Positions 8,739 to 18,949 are shown, counted from the first letter of the stretch. The stretch is DNA of 64,000 bases from an uncultured Agromyces sp. (GCA_913053875.1 CAJXGN010000008.1:1-64000); one strand, 5' to 3'. Numbers and translations: made by a program. Notes: a model not told the origin generated them from the sequence alone.

Positions 8739-9173
8739 TCAGTCGATCAGCCCCGCCGCCCCGAGCAGCCGCAGCACCTCCGCGCCCGCGGGCGGGCAGC
8801 GCCACGCGTCGTCGGTCGCCGCCCAGTGCACCGCGTCGATCTCGGCGGACGGATGCGGCGAGGCATCCGTCACCGCCCGGAAGACCCGCATGCGCACGAG
8901 CCGGCCGTCGGGCTCGCCGTGCGCCTGGGTCGCGACCTCGAAGAGCTCGTCGAGGCGTGCGGGATCGAGTTCGAGCGAGACCTCCTCGCGCGCCTCGCGC
9001 GCGGCGGCATCCGCCCCGCACTCGCCCGGGTCGACCTTGCCGCCAGGCCTGAACCACACGTCACGGCCGCGCGCCGTGACCATGAGCACGCGTCGGTCGC
9101 GCACGAGGGCGATCGCGGCGACCGGGATGTCGGGGTGCGCTGATGCGTCGCCGGGTGGGGAAGCGCCGCTCAC
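8739..9173 (-). CDS. Nudix hydrolase
   Basis: A 144-residue single-domain Nudix protein, which hydrolyses nucleoside diphosphates linked to another moiety using Mg2+. The Nudix box reads GGKVDPGECGADAAAREAREEVSL, matching GX5EX7REUXEE with Ser in place of the final Gly. The N-terminal half reads VAAIALVRDRRVLMVTARGRDVWFRPGG, the usual entry into the box. The GTG start overlaps the stop codon of the upstream gene in a GTGA, so the two are coupled. The particular substrate is not predictable. Confidence 0.87.
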   Translation of the reverse strand: MSGASPPGDASAHPDIPVAAIALVRDRRVLMVTARGRDVWFRPGGKVDPGECGADAAAREAREEVSLELDPARLDELFEVATQAHGEPDGRLVRMRVFRAVTDASPHPSAEIDAVHWAATDDAWRCPPAGAEVLRLLGAAGLID

Positions 9174-11749
9174 CGCACCACCGTGCGGGTCAGCGCCACC
9201 GCCTGCTTCGGCGTCACCTTCGGCAGGTACGCGCGCGAGAGCGCCACCGCGATCGCCGGCAGGGCGGCCGGGTCGGCGTAGGTCAGCGAGAGCGTGTCGT
9301 ACTGCGGATTGAACTTCGCCTTGAAGCGGAACAGCGACGCGAAACCGTAGGCGGGCTCGAGCGTGCGGGCGAGGAAGGCGAGCACGTGGTCGATCGCCGT
9401 CGGCTCGGGCGGTTCCTCGCCCTCGGGCACCGGCTTCGTCGCGAGCGGGGCGCCCGAGAGGCTCAGCACGGTGAGGCCCTCCTCCTTCATGTGCAGCGCC
9501 GCCGAGGCGATGAGGAACTCCATGACGCCTGGCATCGCGTCGTCGGAGCGGCGCATGAAGTCGATCGTCCAGCCGATGAGCCGCCCGTCGCTGTGCACGG
9601 GCAGCCAGCTCGTCACGCCGTGCACGTGCTCGTCGGCGTCGACCGCGAGCATGAGCCGCACGCTCGGGTCGCGCACCTCGTCCATGCCGCCCAGCGTGAA
9701 GCCCATCTCGGGCAGCGCCTTCTCCGACACCCACTGCTCCGAGATCGCCGAGACGCGCCCCTGTACCGGCAGCGGCAGGTCGCGCCACGAGCTCCACACG
9801 GTCGTGAGCCCCTCGCGGATGCCGCGGTTGAGCGGCTGCCGCACCTTCGCCCACGCCTTGCCCCGGAAGGCGACCACGGACGGGTCGATGCGCGTCTCCT
9901 CGCCGACCGAGATCGCGTGCCAGCCGAGACGGTCGGTCGCCTCGCGCGTCGCCTCGTGCGCGCTGTAGAACACTGGCGTCCAGCCGTGGCGGTCGCAGTA
10001 GTCGACGAACCCGGCCACCACCTCGTCGAGGCGCTCCGGCGCGCACACCGGGTCGGAGATCGCGAGGGCGACTCCGTTCTCGAGCCGGAACGAGACGCCG
10101 GCGTCGAGGTCGTCGGCGAACCAGTACGACGTGCCGTGCCAGGTGCCGAGGAAGCCGAGGGTGCCGCCGCCGTGCCGCTCGAGCAGCGTGCGCATGAGGC
10201 GCTGGTCGGTGAGCGAGCCGCGCGAGTCGGTGCGACGCAGCAGGGCGACGGATGCCACCGCGAACACCGCCCAGAACAGCACGCCCACCCACTGGTGCGC
10301 GATGAACGCGACCGTGCCGGACGGCAGCATCAGCGGGTCGATGGTCGCCACGATGTGCGGCGGCAGGAAGCGCTTGATCGTGTCGATGGTGAGGTCGCCG
10401 ATGCTCGCGTCGGGCACGAACGAGCTGAGGGCCGTGAACCCGAGCATGAAGTAGATGGCCGAGAGCACGCCGCCCGCCAGCACCACGACGCTCAGGAACT
10501 GCACGACGCCGCCGCGCGGGCTCGGCAGGGCGACCCTGCGGCGCAGGGCGATGAGCAGCACGGCGATGCCCACGGGCAGCGCGCAGGCCGCGATGACCCA
10601 CACGATGAGCTCGCCGAAGTCCACGTCGGCGGCCTGGAACTCGGCCACCGCCTCGGCCACGTCGAATGCGACGAACGCGGAGAGAGCGATCGAGACGTTC
10701 ACGACGACCGCGAGCCAGAGCGCGAAGCGACGGCCCTTGAGGATGCCCCAGGCGGCGATGAGCAGCAGCGCCACCGGCACCATCGTGAGCAGGAAGGGCC
10801 CGACGCCCGAGGTGCTCGCGACGATGATCGCCTCGTCGCACGCGGCCGACGAGAAGCGGTCGCAGCGCGCGCCGATGCGGTCGGCGTCGATCGCCGGTTC
10901 GAGGTTGGCCGACAGCAGCGCGAAGGGGGTGAACGCGCCCGGGTTCATGACCGCGACGACGGGGCCGAGCGCGCCCGCGGCGACGATGGTCGCGAGCAGC
11001 GCGCGCACTTCGCGGTACGACGCGCGACGGGGCCGCAGCGACGACGGGTTGCCCTGGAACACGGCGCCGAGCAGCAGGCCGGTGAGCGCCGCGAACAGGC
11101 GGTACGTGTGCTGCGGGTCACCCGCGTAGAGCACGAACACGAGGATGACCGTGAGCACCGCGACGCGGGTGCGCGTGGCCCAGAGCCGCTGCATGTACGC
11201 CGTCGAGGCCATCAGGGCGCCGAGGATGCCGGGGACCGGATCGACCGTGACCACGCCGGCAGACAGCAGCGCCCACCATTCGCCGGCCCACGCTCCGGCG
11301 GCCTGGATCGCGATGCCGATGCCGTACCCGGCGGCCCCCGTGACGACGCCGGCCACGAGGGTGCGGAACGTGCCCATCACGCGCTCCGCCGTGCCGAGGA
11401 GCAGCAGCGCGGCGACGATGCCGACGACCGCCTCGATCGGACCCGACGCGAACCCCGAGGCCGTGAGCACCGTCCACCAGCGCCCCTCCTCGAGGGTCGG
11501 GCCGACGCCCGCGCCGAACTGCTCGAGCAGCGCGTCGTCGATGGGGGCGAGCGGATGCCCCTGGAGCAGCTGGTTCACCGCGAGCAGTGCCGCCAGGGCG
11601 ACGCTGAGCGGCGCGCGCACGAGGAATCGGAGTGCGCGCACGAACGCCGACCCGAAGCGGGACTCGGTGCGCCGGGAGAGTTCGGTGTCGGTGGCCGTCT
11701 CGGGAGGGGGCATCCGATACTTCGTCGCCCGGCCGACCCGATCCGCCAT
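9170..11749 (-). CDS. Large membrane protein with rhomboid-like N-terminus and DUF2156 (MprF-like) domain
   Basis: An 859-residue protein. Roughly the first 530 residues hold a dozen or more hydrophobic segments. The early part ([12 protein letters not shown], then a glycine-rich helix [10 protein letters not shown]) recalls the rhomboid fold, but the catalytic GxSG serine appears to be missing. The C-terminal ~330 residues ([19 protein letters not shown] ... [29 protein letters not shown]) are a DUF2156/phosphatidylglycerol lysyltransferase C-terminal domain, a tandem GNAT fold that in MprF moves an aminoacyl group from tRNA to a lipid. The ATG at 11749 has GGAGGGGG upstream. It lies divergently next to glyS and is coupled to the Nudix gene. 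Lipid aminoacylation is inferred from family only. Confidence 0.78.
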   Translation of the reverse strand: MADRVGRATKYRMPPPETATDTELSRRTESRFGSAFVRALRFLVRAPLSVALAALLAVNQLLQGHPLAPIDDALLEQFGAGVGPTLEEGRWWTVLTASGFASGPIEAVVGIVAALLLLGTAERVMGTFRTLVAGVVTGAAGYGIGIAIQAAGAWAGEWWALLSAGVVTVDPVPGILGALMASTAYMQRLWATRTRVAVLTVILVFVLYAGDPQHTYRLFAALTGLLLGAVFQGNPSSLRPRRASYREVRALLATIVAAGALGPVVAVMNPGAFTPFALLSANLEPAIDADRIGARCDRFSSAACDEAIIVASTSGVGPFLLTMVPVALLLIAAWGILKGRRFALWLAVVVNVSIALSAFVAFDVAEAVAEFQAADVDFGELIVWVIAACALPVGIAVLLIALRRRVALPSPRGGVVQFLSVVVLAGGVLSAIYFMLGFTALSSFVPDASIGDLTIDTIKRFLPPHIVATIDPLMLPSGTVAFIAHQWVGVLFWAVFAVASVALLRRTDSRGSLTDQRLMRTLLERHGGGTLGFLGTWHGTSYWFADDLDAGVSFRLENGVALAISDPVCAPERLDEVVAGFVDYCDRHGWTPVFYSAHEATREATDRLGWHAISVGEETRIDPSVVAFRGKAWAKVRQPLNRGIREGLTTVWSSWRDLPLPVQGRVSAISEQWVSEKALPEMGFTLGGMDEVRDPSVRLMLAVDADEHVHGVTSWLPVHSDGRLIGWTIDFMRRSDDAMPGVMEFLIASAALHMKEEGLTVLSLSGAPLATKPVPEGEEPPEPTAIDHVLAFLARTLEPAYGFASLFRFKAKFNPQYDTLSLTYADPAALPAIAVALSRAYLPKVTPKQAVALTRTVVR

Positions 11750-11810
11750 TCGCCGCCCCCTCCGTCGTCGCCCTCCCAACCTACGGGCAGAGCGGGTGCC
11801 GCGTCGCCCA

Positions 11811-11816
11811 TAAGAT
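11811..11816 (+). promoter_or_regulatory. TAAGAT -10 element upstream of glyS
   Basis: TAAGAT lies 62 bases before the chosen glyS start. A leader of about 55 bases would result, carrying GGAG at about 11868 as ribosome binding site. Confidence 0.4.
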
Positions 11817-11877
11817 AGGGAGTCGTATGTTTCCGGGCGCATCCGCCCGCCCCTCCCGAAGGACCATTGGAGCCACC

Positions 11878-13263
11878 GTGGCCGCACCCAGCCGACTCGA
11901 TTCCGTCATCACCCTCGCCCAGCACCGAGGGTTCGTGTTCCAGGCGGGGGAGATCTACGGCGGATCCCGGTCGGCGTGGGACTACGGCCCCCTCGGCGTG
12001 GAGCTGAAGGAGAACATCAAGCGCCAGTGGTGGAAGACCATGGTGCAGGGCCGCGACGACGTCGTCGGGCTGGACTCGTCGGTGATCCTGCCGAAGCAGG
12101 TGTGGGAGGCATCCGGCCACGTCGAGGTGTTCTCCGACCCGCTCGTCGAGTGCCAGCAGTGCCACAAGCGGTACCGCGAGGACCACCTCATCGAGGAGTT
12201 CGAGGCGAAGAAGGGCCGTGCGCCCGTCGGCGGCCTCGACGAGGTCGTGTGCGCCAACTGCGGCACCCGCGGCCGCTGGACCGAGCCGCGCGCGTTCTCG
12301 GGCCTGCTGAAGACCTTCCTCGGCCCGGTCGACGACGAGGCCGGCCTGCACTACCTGCGCCCCGAGACCGCGCAGGGCATCTTCGTGAACTTCGCCAACG
12401 TGCTGCAGGCGGCGCGCATGAAGCCGCCGTTCGGCATCGGCCAGATCGGCAAGTCGTTCCGCAACGAGATCACGCCCGGCAACTTCATCTTCCGCACCCG
12501 CGAGTTCGAGCAGATGGAGATGGAGTTCTTCGTCGAGCCCGGCACCGACGACGAGTGGTTCGAGTACTGGCTCGACACCCGCTGGAACTGGTACACCGAC
12601 CTCGGCATCGACCCCGAGAACCTGCGCCGCTACGAGCACGCGCAGGAGAAGCTGTCGCACTACTCCAAGCGCACCGTCGACATCGAGTACCGCTTCGGCT
12701 TCGCCGGCGGCGACTGGGGCGAGCTCGAGGGCGTCGCGAACCGCACCGACTTCGACCTCGGCACGCACACCAAGCACTCGGGCAAGGACCTGTCGTACTT
12801 CGACCAGTCGAAGAACGAGCGCTGGACCCCGTACGTGATCGAGCCTGCGGCGGGCCTCACCCGCTCGCTCATGGCCTTCCTGGTGGACGCGTACCACCAG
12901 GAGGAGGTGCAGAACGCCAAGGGCGGCACCGACACCCGCACCGTGCTGAAGCTCGACCCGCGCCTCGCGCCGGTCAAGGCCGCGGTGCTGCCGCTGTCGC
13001 GCAATGAGAAGCTCTCGCCGATCGCCCGCGAGGTCGCCTCGTCGCTGCGCGAGCAGTGGAACGTCGACTTCGACGACGCCGGCGCCATCGGCCGTCGCTA
13101 CCGCCGGCAGGACGAGATCGGCACGCCGTTCTGCGTCACGGTTGACTTCGACTCGCTCGACGACCGCGCCGTCACCGTTCGCGACCGCGACACCATGGGC
13201 CAGGAGCGCGTCTCGCTCGACCGCCTGTTCGGGTACCTGGCGGAGCGGCTCAAGGGGGCGTAG
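11878..13263 (+). CDS. glyS: Glycine--tRNA ligase
   Basis: A 461-residue homodimeric class II aminoacyl-tRNA synthetase that charges tRNA-Gly. Recognisable parts are the N-terminal [13 protein letters not shown] and [17 protein letters not shown], motif 2 with [26 protein letters not shown], and motif 3 with [14 protein letters not shown]. The C-terminal anticodon-binding domain includes [13 protein letters not shown] and [20 protein letters not shown]. The length fits actinobacterial enzymes. The GTG at 11878 was chosen because it gives the usual short leader before [14 protein letters not shown] and has GGAG upstream; an in-frame ATG at 11827 would add 17 residues. Confidence 0.96.
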   Translation: MAAPSRLDSVITLAQHRGFVFQAGEIYGGSRSAWDYGPLGVELKENIKRQWWKTMVQGRDDVVGLDSSVILPKQVWEASGHVEVFSDPLVECQQCHKRYREDHLIEEFEAKKGRAPVGGLDEVVCANCGTRGRWTEPRAFSGLLKTFLGPVDDEAGLHYLRPETAQGIFVNFANVLQAARMKPPFGIGQIGKSFRNEITPGNFIFRTREFEQMEMEFFVEPGTDDEWFEYWLDTRWNWYTDLGIDPENLRRYEHAQEKLSHYSKRTVDIEYRFGFAGGDWGELEGVANRTDFDLGTHTKHSGKDLSYFDQSKNERWTPYVIEPAAGLTRSLMAFLVDAYHQEEVQNAKGGTDTRTVLKLDPRLAPVKAAVLPLSRNEKLSPIAREVASSLREQWNVDFDDAGAIGRRYRRQDEIGTPFCVTVDFDSLDDRAVTVRDRDTMGQERVSLDRLFGYLAERLKGA

Positions 13264-13307
13264 GGCGCTCGCCGGCGACGTGCAGCGTCGCGGGCGTCGG
13301 CACGGTA

Positions 13308-13335
13308 GCGAATCGGGCGCTCATGGGCGATTCGC
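13308..13335 (+). terminator. Hairpin after glyS
   Basis: GCGAATCG (13308-13315) and CGATTCGC (13328-13335) form an 8-bp stem with a 12-base loop, 45 bases after the glyS stop and between convergent genes. No T tract. Confidence 0.4.
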
Positions 13336-13376
13336 GACTTGTCGCGCGCGGCCGGCCCACGGCCGTGGTCGCGTCG

Positions 13377-14381
13377 TCAGAGATCGACGAGGACCTTGCC
13401 GACCGTGCCCTGCTCGACCGCTCGGTGCGCGTCGGCGATCCGATCGAGCGGGAAGCGGTGCAGGGGCAGGCCGTGCGCGTCCCCGACCTCCATGGCGCCG
13501 TCCGCCACGGCCGCGGCGACTGCGGCGACCGCGTGGTCCTTGGCCACCGGAGCGACCGTGTAGGTCAGTACGAACTGGAAGCGGATGTTCCTGGCCATCG
13601 CGGGCCCGCCCGGCACGACCAGGTCGTCGACGTCTGACGTGGCGTAGATCGCGATCGTGCCGTTGTCGGCGACCGACGCGAGGGACGCCGTGACGTTCCG
13701 TGGTGCATCCACGTCCACGACGATGTCCGCCCCTGCGGGATGCACGCTGCGCAGCTTCGTCGCGACGTCCTCCCGCAGGTAGTCGATGACCGTCGCGGCC
13801 CCGGCTCGGCGCGCGAGGAGCGCCTTCTCGTCGCTGCTCACGGTGGCTGCGACGTCCGCGCCGGCCCAGCGCGCGAGTTGGATCGCGGCGTGACCGACGG
13901 CACCGGCGCCGCCGGTTACGAGGACGGTCATCCCTGCGAGTGCCCCGGGCGCCAGCCTGTCCGGGACGGATCCGTGTGCCGTCAGCGCCTCGTGCGCCGT
14001 GAGGGCGGGGATGCCGAGGGAGGCGCCGACGTCGAGGCTCGCGCAACCGGGCAGCCCGACCACCTGTCGAGCCGGGAGCACGATCAGTTCCTGCGCGGTG
14101 CCGCCGGCACGTCGCCACGCCGCATCCCACACCCACACCCGATCACCCACGGCAAGGCCGTGGACTGCCTCGCCGACGGCGTCGACGGTTCCGGCGCCGT
14201 CCTGGTTCGGCACCTGCTCAGGCTCATCGGATCCGTTCGCACGAGCCTTCCAATCGGTCGGGTTCACGCCGGACACTGCGACCCGCACGCGAACCTCGCC
14301 CGCCCGCACCTGCGGTACCGGCCGCTCGACGAGGCGCATCACCTCGGGCCCGCCCCCGCACGTGTAGACGATCGCTCGCAT
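13377..14381 (-). CDS. NADPH:quinone oxidoreductase-like protein (zinc-free MDR family)
   Basis: A 334-residue medium-chain dehydrogenase/reductase of the quinone-reductase (zeta-crystallin) type. The N-terminal GroES-like domain contains SGVNPTDWKARA. The nucleotide-binding Rossmann motif is VLVTGGAGAVGHAAIQLARWAGADV near residues 153-177. The C-terminal FPLDRIADAHRAVEQGTVGKVLVDL is typical of the family. Structural and catalytic zinc cysteines are absent. The ATG at 14381 was chosen for its GGGAGG ribosome binding site and the usual MRAIVY opening. It is transcribed away from the neighbouring sugar importer. Confidence 0.85.
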   Translation of the reverse strand: MRAIVYTCGGGPEVMRLVERPVPQVRAGEVRVRVAVSGVNPTDWKARANGSDEPEQVPNQDGAGTVDAVGEAVHGLAVGDRVWVWDAAWRRAGGTAQELIVLPARQVVGLPGCASLDVGASLGIPALTAHEALTAHGSVPDRLAPGALAGMTVLVTGGAGAVGHAAIQLARWAGADVAATVSSDEKALLARRAGAATVIDYLREDVATKLRSVHPAGADIVVDVDAPRNVTASLASVADNGTIAIYATSDVDDLVVPGGPAMARNIRFQFVLTYTVAPVAKDHAVAAVAAAVADGAMEVGDAHGLPLHRFPLDRIADAHRAVEQGTVGKVLVDL

Positions 14382-14745
14382 GCCGTCCTCCCTTGTACCG
14401 AACCCCATCGTGCGCCTCCGTCCGCCCGGCGCGCGGGCCGGAAGTCCACTCCGCGATCATGATGCCTCGAACGTGGGGTTCGTTGGCCCGACGAGACAGG
14501 CGCTTGACGCCCCGCGTCAGAATCCTCGGCCCGGAGACCGCCCGGGCATCGCGTCGCCCGCACCTCTCCTGGGCGCGGAATCGGCCCCAGCGCGGATCGA
14601 CCCGAATTCGCAAGGCGGTGTCCGAGATCGACAAGGGTCCGCTCGCGGCTCATGATTTGCTCGGCTCGCGCGGTCCCGCGGTCACGCATCCAGAGGCGTC
14701 TATCCGGTCGCGGAAACGGGAAGTACGGAAGGAAGAGTCTGAGTC
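14382..14745. other. 364-base divergent intergenic region
   Basis: It separates the oxidoreductase gene (minus) from the sugar-binding protein gene (plus) and should carry promoters for both. I see a good ribosome binding site (GGAAGGAAG) before 14746, but no convincing palindromic operator, long hairpin or coding remnant. Confidence 0.5.
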
Positions 14746-16029
14746 ATGAAGACGAGAATCACAGCACGACGCACGGCGATCGCCGGTGCGGCGGTCGCGG
14801 CGCTCGCACTGACCGCCGGGTGCGCGGGAACCGGGGGCGGGGGCGACGGGACGACCCTCACGATCCTCTGGCCGCAGGGCTATGCGGACGGACTCGAGGC
14901 CGTCATGGCCGAGTACCAGCAGGAGCACCCCGACGTCACGTTCGAGGCGACCTATGCGGAAGGCGACGCGTACTTCGCGGCGATCCGCACGCAGCTCCAG
15001 GCGGGGACCGCTCCCGACCTCATCCACGTGTGGCCCGGCAACGGCAACGTGGGGGCGACGATCCCGCTCGCGCAGAACGGCAACCTGCTGGACCTGTCGG
15101 ACCAGCCGTGGGCGAAGACGCTCCCCGAGTCGGCCGTTCCCTACGCATCGTACGAGGGCAGCATCTACTCGTTCCCGACCACCCTCTCGATCGTCGGAGC
15201 GGTCTACAACGACGAGGCGCTCGCCGCGAGCGGCCTTGCGATCCCCGAGACGTGGGACGACGTGATCCGGTTCTGCGAGGACGCGCGAGCACAGGGCACC
15301 GTCGCCTACTCGCTCGGCCTCACCACGACGCACGAGAGCCAGTTCGTGGCGTACGCGCTGTACCCGCAGCTCGTCCAGGGGCCGGAGCCCGACCTCGACG
15401 AGCGGGTCGCCGCGGGTGAGACCACATTCAACGAGTCGGGGTGGGCGGAAGCGCTCGCGAAGAACGTCGAGATGGCCGAGGCCGGCTGCTTCAACGACTC
15501 CGCGCAGGGCGCGGACCAGTTCGAGGCGGCGCGGCTGCTCGCCGAGGGCGAGTCCATCGGCATGGTGACCATCGGCCAGTACATGGGCATCATCAACAAC
15601 CCGGGCCTGACGCTCGCTGCGCTTCCCGGAAGCAACGACCCGTCGGAGTCGCGGCTCGCGGTCGCGCCGTCGACATCGGCCGCGGTCAACGCACGGGCGA
15701 ACAACCCCGAGCTGGCGAAGGACTTCCTCGCGTACCTCGCCACGCCCGAGATGAACGAGCTCTTCGAGTGCAACGTCGCGGGCGGACTCGGATCGCTGCC
15801 GATCACCGCGGTCGACGGACCCGGCGCGTGCGACGAGTCGTCGTTCGACCAGGCGGCGCTCGAGTACCTGCAAGCCGGTGAGACGGGCGGATTCCCCGAT
15901 CAGACCTGGCCGTCGCCGGACGTGCAGATGGCACTGCAGCTCGGCATGCAGGAGGCGGTCTTCGGCGCGCGCACGGTCGACTCGGTCCTGACGGACATGA
16001 CGAACGCCATGCTCGCGTCCGCGGACTGA
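14746..16029 (+). CDS. ABC transporter sugar-binding lipoprotein (CUT1 family)
   Basis: A 427-residue extracellular solute-binding protein of the family-1 (maltose-binding-like) type. It opens with a positively charged n-region, a hydrophobic stretch and the lipobox LTAGC, so it is processed and lipidated at Cys25. The mature part includes EYQQEHPDVTFEATYAEGDAY, AGTAPDLIHVW and GLTTTHESQF, typical of this fold. It is followed by two matching permease genes and a LacI regulator, together a sugar uptake operon without an ATPase gene. Which sugar is bound cannot be read from sequence. Confidence 0.9.
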   Translation: MKTRITARRTAIAGAAVAALALTAGCAGTGGGGDGTTLTILWPQGYADGLEAVMAEYQQEHPDVTFEATYAEGDAYFAAIRTQLQAGTAPDLIHVWPGNGNVGATIPLAQNGNLLDLSDQPWAKTLPESAVPYASYEGSIYSFPTTLSIVGAVYNDEALAASGLAIPETWDDVIRFCEDARAQGTVAYSLGLTTTHESQFVAYALYPQLVQGPEPDLDERVAAGETTFNESGWAEALAKNVEMAEAGCFNDSAQGADQFEAARLLAEGESIGMVTIGQYMGIINNPGLTLAALPGSNDPSESRLAVAPSTSAAVNARANNPELAKDFLAYLATPEMNELFECNVAGGLGSLPITAVDGPGACDESSFDQAALEYLQAGETGGFPDQTWPSPDVQMALQLGMQEAVFGARTVDSVLTDMTNAMLASAD

Positions 16030-16036
16030 CATGAAC

Positions 16037-16077
16037 GTTCCCGATGGCCACGGTCCGCCGCCGTGGCCATCGGGAAC
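16037..16077 (+). terminator. 17-bp perfect hairpin between binding protein and permease genes
   Basis: A 17-bp perfect stem (16037-16053 with 16061-16077) closes a 7-base loop. No T tract follows. Such intercistronic hairpins commonly reduce readthrough or protect the upstream mRNA, so that binding protein is made in excess over permeases. Confidence 0.7.
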
Positions 16078-16109
16078 ACCCAGGACCCACGACTTCACAG
16101 GGGTGTGAG

Positions 16110-17060
16110 ATGACCACAACGATCGAGCGACCGACTCCGTCGTCGACGGCTCAGGGTGATGCCGTCGCGCAGACCCGGCGCAGGCGCCGGCGACCGCAGG
16201 GCAACGGCTGGGCGATCTGGTTCCTGCTGCCGGCCGGATTCTTCCTGTTCTTCTCGGTGATCGTGCCGAGTATCCAGGGAGCGGTGTACGCCTTCACCGA
16301 CTGGAACGGACTGACCACGGACTGGGAGTTCGTCGGGTTCGAGAACTTCCTGCGGATGACGACCGACCCGTTCGCCAGCACGGCGGTCGTGAACACGCTG
16401 CTCCTCACGGCGATCACCCTCGTCGGGCAGAACGTCATCGGCATCCTGCTCGCCCTCGCCCTGAACTCGCAGATCAAGGGTCGTCGTTTCATGCGGGTGA
16501 TCGTCTTCGCGCCGGCGGTCGTCACGCCGCTCGTCATCGCGAACCTCTGGCGGTTCATCCTGATGCCCGAGGGCCCGCTGAACTCCGTGCTCGACGCTGT
16601 CGGCCTCGGGTGGGCGAAGCAGATCTGGCTCGGGGATCCGGACCTCGTGATCTGGTCGATCTCGTTCGTGATCCTGTGGCAGATGTCGGGCGTCATCATG
16701 GTGATCTACATCGCCGGGCTGCAGAACGTGCCGGACGAGCTCCTCGAAGCCGCCGCGCTCGACGGCGCGGGTCCGGTGCGCCGATTCTTCTCCGTCTCGC
16801 TCCCGGCGCTCCGCCCGGCGATCGTCGTCTCGACCCTGATCTGCGTCATCGGCGGGCTGAAGACGTTCGACCAGGTGTGGGTGATGACGCGCGGCGGCCC
16901 CGGCGTCTCCTCGCAGGTGATGTCCACCGCCATCTACCAGGCCGCCTTCCTGCGCGGCGAGTTCGCCTACTCGACCGCGATCGCGCTCGTGCTGACGGTC
17001 ATCTGCGTCATCGCCGCGATCATCCAGCAGCGCGTCACGCGCGCCCGGAAGGACGGATGA
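16110..17060 (+). CDS. ABC transporter permease (CUT1, MalF-type)
   Basis: A 316-residue inner-membrane permease with six to seven hydrophobic helices, starting with WAIWFLLPAGFFLFFSVIVPSIQGAVYAF. The EAA loop that contacts the ATPase reads ELLEAAALDGAGPVRRFFSVSLPALRP near residues 210-236. The ATG at 16110 was preferred to an in-frame ATG at 16044 that lies inside the intercistronic hairpin; AGGGGTG precedes it. It pairs with the next permease as the heterodimeric channel. Confidence 0.9.
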   Translation: MTTTIERPTPSSTAQGDAVAQTRRRRRRPQGNGWAIWFLLPAGFFLFFSVIVPSIQGAVYAFTDWNGLTTDWEFVGFENFLRMTTDPFASTAVVNTLLLTAITLVGQNVIGILLALALNSQIKGRRFMRVIVFAPAVVTPLVIANLWRFILMPEGPLNSVLDAVGLGWAKQIWLGDPDLVIWSISFVILWQMSGVIMVIYIAGLQNVPDELLEAAALDGAGPVRRFFSVSLPALRPAIVVSTLICVIGGLKTFDQVWVMTRGGPGVSSQVMSTAIYQAAFLRGEFAYSTAIALVLTVICVIAAIIQQRVTRARKDG

Positions 17061-17063
17061 CCC

Positions 17064-17885
17064 GTGAAGCAGTACACATGGAGGACCGGCGTCCTGCAGG
17101 TCGTGATGATCGGAGTCGCCCTCTTCGTCCTCGTTCCCGTCTACATCCTGGTGAACACCGCACTGAAGCCGAGCGGTGACCGCACGTCGCCGCTGCTGCC
17201 CCCGACCTCACCCGAGTGGGGGAACTTCCCGGCCGCCTGGGAGCAGGCGTCGCTCGGGTCTGCGCTGGTCAGCAGCACGTTCGTGACCGTCGGCACGATC
17301 GTGCTTCTCATCGCGATCGGGTCGCTCGCCGCCTACCCGCTCGCGCGCATCACGGCATCGTGGACCCCGTACGTCTACTACGGGTTCATGCTGGGGCTCA
17401 TCGTCCCGAGCTTCCTCGCGCTGGTGCCGCTCTACGCGACGTTCCGCGACCTCGGCCTGCTGGCGCATCCGGTCGGTCTCATCATCCTGTACCTCGGTGA
17501 GCGCGGTGCGTTCACGATCTTCCTGTACACGGAGTTCCTCCGTGCGGTGCCGAAGGACTACGACGAGGCGGCGGGGATCGATGGTGCCGACCGGCTGAAG
17601 ACGTTCTGGCACGTCATCCTCCCGCTCCTACGACCGGTGACCGGCACCGTCATCATCCTGAACGCGGTATTCATCTGGAACGACTTCTACGCCCCCCTGC
17701 TCTTCCTGAGCGGTTCGGGCTCGCAGACCCTCCCGGTGGCGCTGTTCTCGTTCACGGGCACGTACGAAGTCGACTGGACGCTGCTGTTCGCGGCGCTCAT
17801 CATCGCCTCGCTGCCGATGCTCATCGCATTCCTCGTCATGCAGAAGGCCGTATTCCGCGGCTACGCGACCGGCCTGAAGGGTTGA
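17064..17885 (+). CDS. ABC transporter permease (CUT1, MalG-type)
   Basis: A 273-residue permease with six hydrophobic helices. The EAA loop is DYDEAAGIDGADRLKTFWHVILPLLRP near residues 172-198. The C-terminus ends in VFRGYATGLKG, the usual MalG-type tail. It starts at GTG three bases after the stop of the first permease gene, so it is translationally coupled. It partners the upstream permease. Confidence 0.9.
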   Translation: MKQYTWRTGVLQVVMIGVALFVLVPVYILVNTALKPSGDRTSPLLPPTSPEWGNFPAAWEQASLGSALVSSTFVTVGTIVLLIAIGSLAAYPLARITASWTPYVYYGFMLGLIVPSFLALVPLYATFRDLGLLAHPVGLIILYLGERGAFTIFLYTEFLRAVPKDYDEAAGIDGADRLKTFWHVILPLLRPVTGTVIILNAVFIWNDFYAPLLFLSGSGSQTLPVALFSFTGTYEVDWTLLFAALIIASLPMLIAFLVMQKAVFRGYATGLKG

Positions 17886-17959
17886 CGGGTGAGGGATCCG
17901 CGTCGAGGGGCGCGCCGGAGCGGTGCCCGACGCGGCGTGCGTGCGACGGGTCGAGCCGG

Positions 17960-18943
17960 ATGACGGATGTGGCGGAGGAGCCGGCCCTCCCGCCACGACG
18001 GGTGACGAGCGCGGATGTCGCCCGGGCGTCCGGTGTGTCGCGGGCGACGGTGAGCTACGTGCTCAACAACGCACCCGACCGATCCATCTCCGAGTCGACC
18101 CGAGCGCTCGTGCTCGAGACCGCGGATCGGCTCGGCCACCTGCCGTACGCCCCCGCACGCGCGCTCCGCTCGGGGCGCATGAACGTCGTGCTCGCCATCG
18201 TTGCGGGCTTCTCGATCGGCTACGTGTTCGACCTCGCCCTGGACCGCCTGAACCGCGAGCTCGGGAACCGGGGGTACGCGTTCCTGGTCACGCGGGTCAA
18301 CGACGAGAAGGAGGGGCTGAACATTCGCGGGCTGTGGGGCGCGGTCACCCCGACGCTGGTCCTCGGCATGGGCGGCATCCCCGAGCACGCGAGGAAGCTC
18401 ATCGAGATGTCGGACGCCACGCTCGTCGAGGACGTCGGGATCATCTCGTACGTCGGGACCGGCCGGCTCCAGGCGGAGCATCTCGAGCGTTCCGGACATC
18501 GGATCCTCGGGTTCGCATATCCCGAGGATCCGAACATCGACCGGTATGCTCGCCAGCGTCTCGAGGGCGTGCGCGCGGTCTGCGCGGAGCGAGGGCTGCC
18601 GGAACCCCTGGTCGGTGTCGTGAGCTCGCGCATCGACGCCGTCGTGGAGCAGATCGAGCGCTGGAGGTCAGCCGGCGTCACCGCGATCTGTGCGCACAAC
18701 GACGACATCGCGCTCATGGTGATGGCCGCCATGGCGTCGATCGGTCTGACGGCGGGGGTCGACCTCGCGGTCATCGGAGTCGACGACATCCCGTTGTCGA
18801 ATATGGGACTCTCGACCGTCTCGATCGACTCCGACGTCTTCACGACCGTGCTGATCGAACGGGTCGTCTCCGTGCTCGAGGGCAGGGAACCCATCGTGGG
18901 CGACAGCCCACTGCTGCATCTCGTGCTGCGCTCGACCGCCTGA
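17960..18943 (+). CDS. LacI family transcriptional regulator
   Basis: A 327-residue regulator. The N-terminal helix-turn-helix and hinge are TSADVARASGVSRATVSYVLNN and following residues to about 70; the rest is a periplasmic-binding-protein-like effector domain (HNDDIALMVMAAM, GVDDIPLSNMG). It lies 74 bases after the permease gene in the same direction and is presumably its local repressor. It is a close paralogue of the regulator at 23202, with an identical recognition segment SRATVSYVLNNAPDRSIS. The start at 17960 has only a weak ribosome binding site. Confidence 0.9.
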   Translation: MTDVAEEPALPPRRVTSADVARASGVSRATVSYVLNNAPDRSISESTRALVLETADRLGHLPYAPARALRSGRMNVVLAIVAGFSIGYVFDLALDRLNRELGNRGYAFLVTRVNDEKEGLNIRGLWGAVTPTLVLGMGGIPEHARKLIEMSDATLVEDVGIISYVGTGRLQAEHLERSGHRILGFAYPEDPNIDRYARQRLEGVRAVCAERGLPEPLVGVVSSRIDAVVEQIERWRSAGVTAICAHNDDIALMVMAAMASIGLTAGVDLAVIGVDDIPLSNMGLSTVSIDSDVFTTVLIERVVSVLEGREPIVGDSPLLHLVLRSTA

Positions 18944-18949
18944 CGAACT

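Noticed and set aside
9143..11818. 891-codon plus-strand frame opposite the DUF2156 gene
   Set aside because: Arg/His/Glu-rich sequence without domains; the minus strand encodes a normal membrane protein over the same bases.
13300..14745. Search for an integrase, tRNA or direct-repeat attachment site at the left edge of the atypical block
   Set aside because: None seen here or near 42.8 kb; the block boundaries rest on word composition only.
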